Shown piece after piece: positions 13,801 through 26,900 of a DNA stretch of 64,000 nt. The stretch is from Nymphaea colorata (Eukaryota > Streptophyta > Magnoliopsida > Nymphaeales > Nymphaeaceae): NCBI RefSeq assembly GCF_008831285.2, contig NC_045147.1:24512981-24576980 (forward strand), in the 5' to 3' direction. Made by a program: the position numbers and the translations under genes. Position 1 is the stretch's first letter, and every line of letters begins with the position of its first letter. Below the pieces are notes generated by a model. That model did no database searches. It was not told where the DNA came from and worked only from the letters and a program-made list of their open reading frames with translations.

Positions 13801-16800
13801 TTGGTGATCACTGATTTCTGACACTTCTTAGCAAGAAAAATGCTTACAGTGATAGAAAGTCAGCTCAAATACCAACAAATGCATTCAAACTCCTGACGTC
13901 GTATCATGTGAAATTTATAAGTAATAAAAATCGAAAAAAAGGTATAAAATTACGATGGAGTAGGAGATACGGAGATCAAAAATGAAATTGAATACACATG
14001 AAAAAAGATTGAGATAGGCTTCTTCTTTTTTTTATTTCGATTAAGAAATGCACGAACAGTTCCGTGATGTTGACTAAATGATTTAATCTTCACCTTCAAA
14101 GAAAAATGATTGGTAATAGGCGCGATATGACCCAGTATCAATAATCTATCGTCCAGCCATGCACTACCACCATCACCTGTGGCCGTAAAGGTTCAAAATC
14201 CCCCTTCAAATCAAGACGCTTGCCCCTGGTCTGAAGCAGTACAAAAGGAAAAAGCAGAAAAGATATTTTCATCGTGCACAAGAAAACCACATGATGCAGG
14301 ATCAAAGATGAATGCCCATAATTAATTAGTAGCACGAGATCCAAGAAAGAAAAAGTAAAGGCTATTGCCTAAAAATGGTTGGATAAATCGGCCATATGAT
14401 AAACAGGGACCTAAAGGGACATAAGGTAGAAAAACAAGGAGAGGAGCCACTGAAAAGTTACAAGGAGGTAACGACTATAGATGGTAGCAAAAAATATAAG
14501 GTGGTACCAAAAAATATAAGGGGACGGAGAGTGCAATTGATAGAAAACAAACATGCTGGGATGAGCTCGGGCCAGGCGCAACCAGTGTCGGAGCCAAGAA
14601 ATTTTAATGAAGAGACAACAAATATGTAAATATTTAATTTAAATAAAAACCTGTACTCACATAAAATGTTTTGCAAAGCTAAAAAAAAATTAAAGGGCAT
14701 GTCACATGTGCCCTGTAGCGCGACAGGAACCAAAACTGGATGACATAAAGCATGGACGTCCCTACGTGCACCACCAACTAAACCCGTTAAAGCCCTTCAT
14801 GTTTCGACGATTTCTAGCTGTCCTCCATTCACCGTGGAGGATTGTCGTAAAATTTTGTGTTGTGGCCACCCAAATTGAAAGTCCGACGCTTTTTGCGGTC
14901 ATTCGAATGAACGTGCCTTTGAATGCAGCCGCTCTAAAGCTTTTTCTTTTTCTTTACTTTTGGGTGGTCGGGCCACTGCGAAATGGGAAAAAAAATGCTT
15001 AACCCGGGATGCCGTTCAATTTTGGTAGGTTTGGCTTTTGTAAACAGAGAAGCAAACGTACCTCCAAGATCCATGACAAAAGAAGCACAAACGCTTACAC
15101 GGAAAGGGCCTGGCCAGAAAACGTCCAATAATGCAACTTAAGAAACGGACGAGTTTTGGGTGACTGCTGCTTGGCTGTTTCCTTCGAGTTAATGCCTTCA
15201 TCTTCAACCGTCCACACACCGTAAAAAACGTCAAAAAGGAAACTCCGTTTGCATTCTGCTGGGCAAACCGATCGCCTGCATGAATGAGCCGCACGAGTCG
15301 ATCTTTAAGGCCCTGTGCGGTCAATGGTTGCGCAAATAAACTGCAGATGAAGCCGTTGTCAAGAAGGCGTGCGTATGGTGGGATTGAAGACGAAATCATG
15401 GAAAGGTTCCCACTTAGAGAGCACAATGTGACTCGAAAAATCGCACAACGAGGTGTGTCTAACGCTCATGCATCCTCTTCGCGTCAATCAATCCGGTTTC
15501 CATGTTCCTGTGGAAACGGTGAAAAAGAATTGGTTGTCATCAGCTCGCCCACGATCATATTACATAGAACGGGTATGATTGCATGCTAATGCCATTTAAT
15601 TCTCTAATGTAACATTGCTATTATGCAGTTATATAATAAATTTTCTATGAGTTTTTAAGTTTTCCCATAGTGCATATTTGCATATACAGCACGGTTGATG
15701 ACTTCATGTAAGCAATTATTTAGTTCTCCAATGTACTTATGTAACAACATAATTTATTTATTTTTGACTATTCAAGTTTCATGATAGAGATGTATTATAT
15801 ACATTTTGTCAATCATGAATTTAAAAGTTTCAAATTCAAACTTCGAAGTTCATAGTTTCATACATGCTTCAATGACCTTGATCAGGTATGCACCATGCCT
15901 CCTTCATGCTTCCAACCATATTTGATGTTTTGAGTTTTAACTTGTACGTCATATTAATTATTATCTAAGCAATTTGGTTATATAATTTGATGTTGTTCAT
16001 ATATGACCGTTTATGTTCATGATATGATGTTGTTTATGAAAAATATGTCCTTTTGAACCTTACCTTACAGTTGCACCACCATGCAATTACATCACTCTTT
16101 TAATAGAGATCACATTATCTTCTTAAAATAGATCGGGTCACGCATTAGTTACACATGCATCTCTTACACGCGTACGTAAGACAAGTCAAGCCATACACCA
16201 ATTACATGAACAAAGGTTTCCACTATCGTATGTTCACTTTCATCGCACATCAATGTTGGTCATGCACGAGTCTAGGGTTTTCAAAAATGGTTTATTTCAA
16301 AGTGATCATGAAAAGAAATGAAGAATTAGGGCACCAACCCAAACTCAACTCAGAAATAATCTGGTATCTGACCACATATGAACGAGAAAACTGATAAATT
16401 AACACCAGGATTAATCATAAATGAGATCTGAATTTGAGCTGCAACACCGAATGTCATGTCAAGAGCACGACAATCATCAATGAATCTGTAAAATCACAGT
16501 TGAGCTCAATCCAAAAGAAGTTAGCACAAACTAAGCTAATGATGCATAGACTTATACTGAAAAATGTGACTCCAGCTACTGCTCGTTCTTGTTAAGCTCA
16601 AATTGAACTCAAATCCTGACAAATAAAAGAGAGAGTGACATTATAAAAGTAGGCGTATTAATGTAGAACTGCAATCTTGATTGTAGAAATGAAAGCAATC
16701 CAGTTTTACTAAGGTTGCACTGAGACGATCTTGAACTCGAGTAGGCCTGAGGACGTCCTCATAATCAATAAATGGCAGATGATTTGGTTCAATTAGATGT

Positions 16801-17247
16801 CTTAGGTTATAGTTGATTGGTTCTGAGCGACGTGAAAGTTGGCAAGCTTATTCTAACGACTCTCGAAGACTTATAGAGCTGAAAATTATCCTACATGAGA
16901 TGGTTTCAAGCAATCCTCAGAGTTCCGCATATATTGTGAGGTTCAAGGGCAAAAATTAAAAGCAAAATGATCATTTGGCAAGACAACGCACCTAACGGTT
17001 CTAGCTTTCTATAAGGGGCCGAAATGGGACGGGCTTGAGCCTGATTTAGATGCTGCACCCTACGTTTGAATGCATTTAAAAACTTAATTAAAAAATCATA
17101 CTGTAGGTAAAATGATTAATAGACTATTGATAGAAAACTTGGAATGTTTACCAGTACAAGGACAACCAACATCGACGTCAAAGAAAGATGCAGGTACCCG
17201 TCACCCCATGACTATCACCAGTATGAGGATCCAGTAGCCTTATACAT

Positions 17248-17297
17248 GTACCGGTAACCACTCTCCAGACGAATGGTCCGCACTCTCCAGACGAACT
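17248..17297. repeat. Short tandem duplication CACTCTCCAGACGAA
   Basis: The 15-bp word CACTCTCCAGACGAA occurs twice within about 40 bp. No function is inferred. Confidence 0.75.
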
Positions 17298-17989
17298 TCC
17301 GCAGAAGGATGCCGCTGCTGAGGCAGCTGACCAAAAGGTAGTTTTCAGTAGATAAAATAATAATACATGTCAACATGCACTAGACACAATCCAATACAAA
17401 TCTACATCTCTGAAGCTGCCACTCAGCTCAACTTGACCGCACATTAAGTTTTGCTAGAGAGAGGGAGGGAGGGAAAGGATTAGTGAAAGTTCAATTCGCA
17501 TATTCAATTATTTACATCCATCAGACGAGAAAACTAAGACCGCTACAAATATCAAAGCGTTAATACAACAATGGACCTAACATAAATGGGAACATGTGTA
17601 CAAAGGGGATAGGGACCCATCTCTACTCTGTTTCAATACTGAAATATTAGCGATATTTGAATAATATTTTACCTAATAACTGACGAAGGAAAAAAACGAC
17701 ATGAACCAACATAAAATTGGTCAATCATGGGGAAGAAACACGTACTTAACAGCTATGGTAAGTTGGTAACAGCACAAACTGCACATCGGCAAACTACGAA
17801 CTTGCTTGCACTTGCAAATGCACATGATTAGGCAACATTTGCTTGTGATACAACACAAGTGCTGATTTCTGAGATTGGTGAAAGGCAACGCCATCATCTT
17901 CTATACACAGATGCCGCTCCCAGCCACCCAATAATACTTCAGACGCTGCCATTTTTTATAAATTTGAACACCAGAAGCTTTTACAAAGA

Positions 17990-20900
17990 TCAAGTCCTTC
18001 GCCTCCTATGGTCAGCTGCAGTCAATCTGGAAGCTGCACGAGAAGGAAGCGGTGATACTAAATCCACAGATTCAGGAATATCCAAACTCGATATCATGGA
18101 TGGACCAGGATCAGCCTGTCTCATGTCAAACTCACGCAATTGAGCCTCGGTTTTCAATTTTTCAATCTGCATACCAATCTGCAATGCAAAAGTTCAAAAT
18201 CATATGGAAGAAAAAGGGTGTAATGAAAAGCTCTATAAATGATAGACAGTCATAGAACAGTTGAACCATAACCGATCATAATGCAAGGAAAAACATCTTC
18301 GATCTGGAGAGGATAAGAAAATCTAATTTTGTTTTTACTTTTAATATGAATGTCAAGAATCAGTCAGAGGAACATGCTGTTTTGGCTTCATGTCGATGGA
18401 ACAGATTCAAGCACTTCTATTATTATTTTCGTTAGTTTGTAATTATTTCCTTCAAAAATTCTTTTTCGCAATAAAAGCAAAGAAATTATATATATATATA
18501 TCCTACCCGACCTTCAAAAGAATCCAAATTATGAATCCAACCCAAACCACAAGTCACTGCAATTGCATATTCTTGTAAATAATTGAGCATTCGCAGCAAT
18601 ATATTATTCATGTTTAACCCAGACATATTTTAGTTCACCAAATAATAATTTGAAAGAAGAAAATATCGACAGAATTATAATTTGTACCAGCTCAAGGTGA
18701 TGTGGTGATGACTCTGCATCTGATATTCTCTTCCTTAAATCATCTATTTTTTTCCTTTCATAATCAGCGTTCTCTACCTCACTTCTAGATTCCCCCAATT
18801 CTTGGTATAAAGCTGCAGAAGATATGTTTTAGAGCCATAAACATAAAATAGATGGCCAAAAATTTTCAAACAGGAACAACACCTGTGATCAGTATGATGG
18901 CATGCGATAACCAATAAACCACCAAAATTAGGTCTGCAGAACTTTTACTCAAAAACAGCCAAAAATTTGTTTGCAAAATCAGATTGAAATGAATATAAGA
19001 AATGCAAAGGAAAAGAGGATGCAGAAAAAGATCTCATCCTGGGTTATCAAGCATCAAAGAAGACAAAATTGTTTGTCCACGTTAAAAAAACTAATTGGCA
19101 AAAATCCAACTATGCAGGAACCAGAATTTAAGGAGACTGCACTAGGAGAATAAGTTTGACTACAAGAATCCGATCAACGTTTAGCAACCTTTGCACACGC
19201 ATGCCAACACAAAAATTGTATATATAGAAAGGGAAATATAGATTCATTAAAAATATGCTGTTCATATCAAAGTCAAGAATATCAAAGTATGCAGGGAAGA
19301 ATCCCCGTTTCCAGTTACCTAGAAATGCAAAACCAACCATCCATGTCATCTTGGAGACACAAAAGTTAGCCAATCCTCTTAATGTCTTACCCCAAACAAT
19401 TTAGAAAATTTATTCTTAAAGGTCACTGAAAGATATAAATAGCCTAAAAGTAAGCTCTGCTAGAAATCCCATCAAGCTTAATATGTTGAACAAATAAATA
19501 ACCATGTTGAGAGCAATATATACCTGTGAAAATGGAAAGTATCCATATTTGTGTAGGAACATCATAGAGTGTTTTTGCTAGTGTCAAAGAGGACTTCAAA
19601 ATTTCTCTAGCCTGCCCAGTGTCATGTAGAGCTAATGCCAAACTGCCAAGAACAGTAAGATACTGAGAAACAAGCTGAATATTCCCCAAGTGCTGGTGAG
19701 TAAGCCTTAGTCCGCTTGCTAAGCGAATCCTGAAACCATTGCCCAAAAACATCCAACATTCATAATCAAGTCATATATTAAGTGTTTGCCTCATGTTATA
19801 TTGTAGCTTAAGGCTAGAACAAGAAGAGGAAAGAATAGTTGATCATGAAGGAGCAACAATAGAAGGAACAAATAGAAATAAGCAACAGTCAGATGAAAGA
19901 CTGCACCAAATGTCAGATAAAGACTACATTATTAGAATTTTAGAATTTTATTAATGACATAATGTAGTAAAGGTGCTGAACAGACTCCTAATGCATTCTA
20001 TTAATTGGACAAGACAATCATTGGATGTTTTCTGTAGATTCATACCAACGCATATAACCATGACATGTCTGTACAAACCCCTGAAACTCCTCTCATGCCT
20101 GTACAAGATGGGGAAAAATATATTTGGCCATGAACGAAAATGTAATGCCCCACTTTGAGAAATTTTGTCTCGTATTGAAGATTGTGAGAGATCTTTAATG
20201 GCTTATAAAGGGAATTGTTAAGTGGTTGGTTGTCTTGGTTCTTAACTTTTTTTTATTAGAACTAAAGCTGTTAGGGACCAGACTGGGATCCATTGAACCA
20301 CGGGCCTGAGCCTCATGTGGGAGTGGGTCAGGTGGTTTCAGTGATATCCGAGCATGGTTCCACACTCAGTCATGAAGTCCCACATGCATTGATGTGTGTG
20401 CCTTAAAGGGGGTGGATTGTAATGGCCCATTTTGAGAAGTTTAGTCCTGTATTGAAAATTGGAAGAGATCTTAAATAGCTTATAAATGGAGTTACTAAAT
20501 GGTTGGTTGTCCTGGTTCCTAGCCATTTTAGGTGGGAACTGAAGCTGCTGGGGGAGGTAGTTGAGATTTGTCAAACCAAAGGCCTGAGCACGGTGTGGAG
20601 TGGGTCGAGTAGTTTCAGAAAAAAGGTGTGAATGGAGCTTGTCAACAAAACCTACCTAACGAATGAACATATTGTATGTCAGGTCTCACAATATAGACCT
20701 TCCTCCCTCTAGATGTTGACAAAATCTCAAAACTCTCAATCCACCAAAGGCCAAAAACCTACCATCAGCGACTTCCTCACGTAGCACATGCTGCCTGAAC
20801 AACCATTCCAATTAATTGGCAGATCTAAGGACAATTATAAGCATAATTGTTAAATATTTGTGAGACATAACAAGCACGCTCAACTACCAATTGGATATTC

Positions 20901-23900
20901 TTCTAGCTAAAATACCAAATGCACAAATAATGGAAGATTCTAATCAATGATACAGTTGCTAGCAGCCTAGAACCATATTTAACATACAATTTACTCAGTT
21001 TATCATGTTTTAACTGATACACAACAAGAAAGTGACAAGAAGGTAACATCCTAATTACTATCATATGAACACTAAGATGCCTAGATAATCAAGTCTGTAT
21101 TTTGATACCAGCACAAAAGCACCAAAAACTCTATTCCCGACAAAGAACACGGAACAAATTGATGCCTGAAAACCAAGAGTTGCAAAGTTTAAGACAATTC
21201 CATTACATTTTCAATACTAGATAGACATAATCATACCGTGCTTCCTGCAAATTATGTTGCCTCATCTGTAGAAGCCCATAAGCAAAAAGGACACCGGTTT
21301 TCTCCCGAACTCCTATAAAGGAATCCATCACCCTATAAATTGGACCAATTAAATCCAGTGCCTGAAAAACCACACCATAAAGAAACCACTCAATCAGTAT
21401 ATCCATTGATGCAACTGATGCAATTACTAAAAAGGAAACAAAGTAACAAACCAATCAACGGGGCCTAACAGAAGCACAATAAGCTGAATTTTTCACCTGA
21501 GAAGATGATTCAGCATCACCAATGCATATAAAAGAAACAGCTGCATAAATTTGACACATGGCCTGAAATGACTTGTTTTCTGTCAACTGAAAAAAGATGT
21601 CAATGTGTTAGATCAAAGCTCTTCTCCAGTTTGCAAGAAATTCAACTGCTCGGCTGGATCCAATTATAGTAATATCAGATAAACAGAAGCACAACAAATG
21701 AGAACATCATTCTTATTGCAATATGGCCAGAAGAAGCAGCATACATATCAGCCTTGATATAAGTTTTAAGTAAACCATCCTCAAGAGTGATTATTGGGCA
21801 GAGCACTTAGCTATCATAAACGGAAGTCCTTATAATTCCCATCAAGAAATATTTTTGTAGTTTGACCAATACTGAAATTATAAAAAGTGCATCAAGTAGT
21901 TTTGTTTCTGAGTCATGCTAGACCTGCCTAGTGCCAATCTCTAGAAGGGACTACCAAACAAAAACCTAATCTCGTGTTATTAAGGAGGCACGGTAAACAA
22001 TACAAACTTTTCAAAGTAAAAAGCTCATAAAGCAGAAAACACATAATTTGTATCATATTGTGATGGGCTCCAATCATGTGGCTATATGGCTACATTGCAT
22101 GAACCAGGTATCCTCACTACATTCTCAAGGAGAACAGAACATTACATTCTCAAGATCCATTTCACATTAAGGTAGCAAGGCAGAAGAAATATCAACTCCC
22201 ATAGGAGATCAACAAAGCGGACCTTTGCCGCTTCAATAAAATGCCAAGCAGCGTCCTTGTAGCAGCCTACAGAATGTGCATACTGCCCAATAAGCATTTC
22301 AATCATGCTCTCGCATCCTTGAAGGATTGTTGGGAAGCGTAAAAACCAATTCTTCATTTGCCATAATGCCTGAAAGACAAACAGAACATCAAGTTAAGTA
22401 CAGAAAGTCAGCAAAGATGTGGAAAATACAAATTGACTTTTCTCATCAATTAAGAAGCTTGTAGAAATTTCTGGAAATTTCTGGATCCTATGGTCCACAT
22501 CTTTGATGAAGCTCGGTGGCAATGCTCTTAGCAACTACAAGAAAATTAAAATGAAAGCTAAATTAAATGAAAATTCCATTTGAGTGCAGCCCTAGGCCCC
22601 GCTCCCCAAAGGGGCGTAACATTTCTGAATTTTCTGACACATTTTACATATTCCTTCTGCCAAAGGAAGGCCTTAATTAGTAAATATATGATAGGAAAGT
22701 GATTGTTTTTTAATCTTACATATTGTATTCTGGGGATGAAAATATTTATTTACCCTAATAGGAGGAGAACAGTACTAGTTTCACTTTATACAATTTAGAT
22801 CAAGACAGCTTCAAACAATAGACAATCCCAAGGGCAGGGCTCCGGTAGACAGTTAACAGAAAAGTGTCGGACCCTGGAGGAAAATACTGAAAGCCATTTG
22901 CAGAATAAGGGATAACAACCATTAATTAAAACCAGAATTTCCAATATCAAAAAGTCTCGAGTCAAATGCAATGGATTTTAATTTTGAAGTACCTGTACCG
23001 TCCATGCCATAGACTACAAGGATAATGCCTTACTACATAGTACATACATTATTTCAAAATAGTAAGTTGAATCTTAGTTTGACTGTTCTTTGATAAAGTA
23101 AAAGTAGATGTCACCTCTTCCATAGGAAGGAATATGAAAATAATTGTAAGGAAGATCCAATATCCATATATCTTGCTATTTATATCCACATGTTCTGTCG
23201 GGGTTCTGGTGTGAGAAGTTTCAGATTTAGTTTCTTATGAACCAAGTGTAGAAACACGAACAAGAAGAGGAAGAGAAACAACGATCACGATGTAACGTGG
23301 AAAAACCCTCAACAAGAGGAAAAAAAACCACGAATGAGGAGGAGTCGGTGCCCACTAGCCGCCAGACTCTCTCTCTCCTTTGTCTTTCATTCACACAATA
23401 AGGATTAGGGTTACACAACTTAAATAATGCCCAACAAGGGCTACAAGTTGGATCGGATACGGATCCGGACCCGGTCCCGAGACCCATCTAACATACTTCA
23501 ACACTCCCCCTCAAGTTGGGCATACATATCAAACATGCCCAACTTGGATACATTTCTCTCAAATGAGGTCGAAGATAAAGCCTTCGTCAGAACATCAGCC
23601 GTTTGGTCTTCAGATCTCATGTAAGGAAGTATAAGTTCTTTAGCATCAATTCTCTCTCGAATGAAATGTCGGTCAATCTCAACATGCTTTGTTCTGTCAT
23701 GAAGCACAGGGTTGTTGGCCAAGTTAATTGCAGACTTGTTATCGCAATACATCTTCATTGGTTCTTCAACTTTTATACCAATATCAGTCAACAATACTTT
23801 CAGCCACAAAAGCTCAGAAACTCCCATAGCAACAGCTCTGTATTCTGCTTCAGCACTGGAACGCGAACAAACATCTTGCCTTTTACTTCTCCACACTATG

Positions 23901-26900
23901 AGATTCCCTCCCAAATAAATACAATAGCCAGAGGTGGACCTCCTAGTGTCAATACAGCCTGCCCAGTCTGCATCTGAATAACCTTCAATCCCAAGAGTGT
24001 CTTGCTTGACATATAAGAGACCTTTGCCATGATTCCTCTTCAAGTAGCACAAGATCCTGTCAACAGCCTTCAAGTGGGCATCCGTGGGAACATGCATGAA
24101 CTGGCTCATCACATTCACAGCAAAGGTAATATCAGGTCTAGTGAGAGTAAGGTAAATTAACTTCCCTACAAGACATTGATATCTTCTTTTTCCCTCTTCA
24201 CAGAGTGGCTCCCCGTCTCTCAGACTTAGCTTATGGCCAGCATCTAGAGGAGTAGAAGCTGGTCTACACCCTAGTTTCCCAGTCTCCTTTAACAAATCTA
24301 GAGTGTACTTCCGTTGATTTAGCACAAGGCTAGTCCCAGACCTAGCAATTTCTATGCCAAGGAAGTATTTCAACTTACCAAGGTCCTTAAGATCAAACTC
24401 GATCGCCAACAGTTTCTTTAACTTCATTATTTCATCTTCATCATCACCTGTGACAATCATATCATCAACATATACCAACAGAATAGTAACCTTTTGCTTA
24501 TTTCTCTTCACAAAAAGTGTATGATCTCCATTCCCTTGATGGTATCCACATTGTCTCATGACAAGTCTGAGTCGTTCAAACCATGCTCGAGGAGATTGCT
24601 TGAGCCCATATAAAGCCTTCCTTAGCTTGCAACATTTTCCAGGTTCCTCATATCCTGGAGGCATACACATATATACTTCCTCTTCAAGGTCTCCATTGAG
24701 AAATGCGTTCTTGACATCAAGTTGGTACATCTTCCACTCCTTCATCACAGCTAAAGAGATAATGACTCTGACCGTCTTCATCTTCGCAACAGGAGCAAAG
24801 GTCTCCAAATAATCAATCCCATATTTCTGACTAAACCCCTTGGCCACAAGACGAGCTTTGTATCTTTCAACACTCCCATCTGGTTTGTACTTGATGGTGT
24901 AGACCCACTTAGATCCAACCAAGTGAGCCGCCTCAGGAATCTTTACAACTTCCCATGTCATGTTTCTTCGCAAGGCTTCCATCTCTTCTTGCATAGCATA
25001 GGTCCACTTAGGATCACTCTGAGCCTCAACAACATTCCTGGGAATCATAGTCAAAGAAAGAGAAGATACAAAGCATTTGTAGTCCTTGCTCAGTCTAGAA
25101 TATGAAACAAAGTTACCAATAGGATGTTGAGTACATGACCTGACACCCTTTCGCAGGGCGATGGGAAGCTCTTCACTAGCAGCAACAGTCTGAATCTCTT
25201 CTTCAACAGGTTGCTTCTGCGCACGACTTGGGTCATCCAGGGAAGGACTAATTGGATTGGGAGTAGAATTCTCACCACCTGTCACCTCATCTGTACAAAC
25301 TCTTCGCCTAGAGTAAACTTGCCCAAATAAACGATTGCACTTCTCTTCTGCCTCAGTGGAACACTCTCCATTTTTCTCCTGTTCATGCACCTCACTAGAT
25401 GGACCATTTTTCTCTTGTTCATGCACCTCACTAGATGGACCAACGGAGTCACGCCTGTAGTCCAAAAAATCTGTAAACTGAATTTCCTGACTCGGAGAAT
25501 ACTCTTCCCGTGACATAGAGTACTCCCCCTGAAGAGGATTCTCACCAAAATAGGAAACATGTTCAAGGAAAGTGACATCTTTGGTAACATAGGCCCGACC
25601 AGTGGAAGGGTCTCGACACTTGTACCCTTTTTGAGTGGGAGAATACCCTAAAAAAATGCCCTTAATAGATATTGGATCAAGCTTTTTAATGTGAGGACTA
25701 TGGTTGTGAATAAAGCAAACACAACCAAAAACTCTGAGTGGAAGAGAGAAAGGTTCACGAGTCCCCGGTAACAGAGAGTGAGGCGTCTTCCCATTCAACA
25801 CGCGACTAGGCAACCGGTTTATAAGATACGCACTGGTCAACACAGCATCCCCCCAATACTTTTTTGGAACATGACGTTGAAAAAGAAGAGCCCGAGTCAT
25901 ATTCAATAACTGACGATTTTTTCGTTCAGCAACTCCATTTTGAGGAGGGGTATAACTACAGGAAGTCTCATGAACAATTCCCTTTTTTCGAAAGAAGCTA
26001 TCAACAGACTGGCACATATACTCTCGAGCATTGTCAGATCGAAATGTCTTAACAGATGCTCCATATTGAGTTTCCACATAGGCAATGAAAGTCTCTATGA
26101 CAGTAGGAACTTCACTACGGTCTTTTAGCAAGTAGACAATAGTGTTACGAGAATAATCATCTATAAAGGTGATAAAATATTGAAAACCATGACAAGAAGG
26201 AATCCCTGCAGGCCCCCACACATCAGAATGAATCATGGCAAATACCTCATTAGACCGATGGCTAGACAATGGGTACGAAGCCCTAACATGTTTGGCCAGG
26301 TGACAGACATCACAAGACACCATAGTCATATCTAACCTGGAACATATATCAGGAAACAACTGTCTAAGAAGGCCAAAAGGCAAGTGTCCAAGGCGCTCAT
26401 GCCACCGTAGAAGCAACTGAATGGAGTCCTCTCTATTCTTCGTGGCTTGGCTGACTGCCGTCATGAGAGCCTGAGCAGCACGCATAGGTAAACGATAGAG
26501 CCCGTCAGAAGCTAGGCCAATCCCAATCCTCTTCCCTGTCACCAAGTCCTGCATAACACAGCGATCAGCGGAAAATATAAGTTCGCAATTTAACTCCTTC
26601 GTGATCTTGCTAACCGACAAGAGATTCAAGGGAATATGAGGAACATGTAGAGCATTGTGGACTAAGAACTTGTTCAAAAGTGGGAGACTCCCTTTTCCAG
26701 CCACAGAGATAGATGAACCATCGGCAAGGGAAACACGATCCTTTCCTGATGAAAGCTTATACCCATGAAAGACCTTAGGATCGCCGGTCATGTGGTGAGT
26801 AGCGCCACTATCAATGATCCACTCTCCCATACGGCAATCCGCCATAACGTCTATAGATGAAGAAGCTGCCATAATCACAGATAGTCCAACAGGAGGCAAC

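Larger units (their letters stand above)
1901..17989. other. Gene-poor intergenic interval with local repeats
   Basis: About 16 kb between the PILS promoter and the SCC4 stop codon. Open frames are all under about 140 residues, low-complexity or overlapping, and none shows a recognisable domain. The interval holds microsatellites (CT near 3003 and 10903, AT near 6670 and 7812), a TTATCTCATA-rich tract, and several local duplications listed separately. A TATA-like word lies near 4451-4462 (plus strand) with no supported gene behind it. The SCC4 3' untranslated region must occupy the last few hundred bases. Confidence 0.6.
20141..20617 (+). mobile_element. Complete TRIM retroelement in SCC4 intron 10
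   Basis: Two direct ~200-bp LTRs, 20141-20340 and 20418-20617, each begin TGTAATG and end TTTCA. The 77-bp interior starts with GTGATATCCGAGCATGGTTC, which resembles the initiator-Met primer-binding site found after plant LTRs. It ends with a purine-rich AAAGGGGGTGGAT before the second LTR. Perfect 5-bp target duplications GAAAA flank it (20136-20140 and 20618-20622). Each LTR carries a TATA-like GCTTATAAA. It has no coding capacity, so it is a terminal-repeat retrotransposon in miniature that must be mobilised in trans. Confidence 0.85.

Noticed and set aside
15016-15426. 136-residue minus-strand open frame
   Set aside because: No recognisable domain, an overlapping 101-residue frame on the other strand, and no splice partners. 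Most likely chance.
20141-20617. Retrozyme (hammerhead-bearing element) instead of a TRIM
   Set aside because: The size is similar, but I could not find the hammerhead core (CTGANGA with a downstream GAAA) in any LTR copy on either strand.
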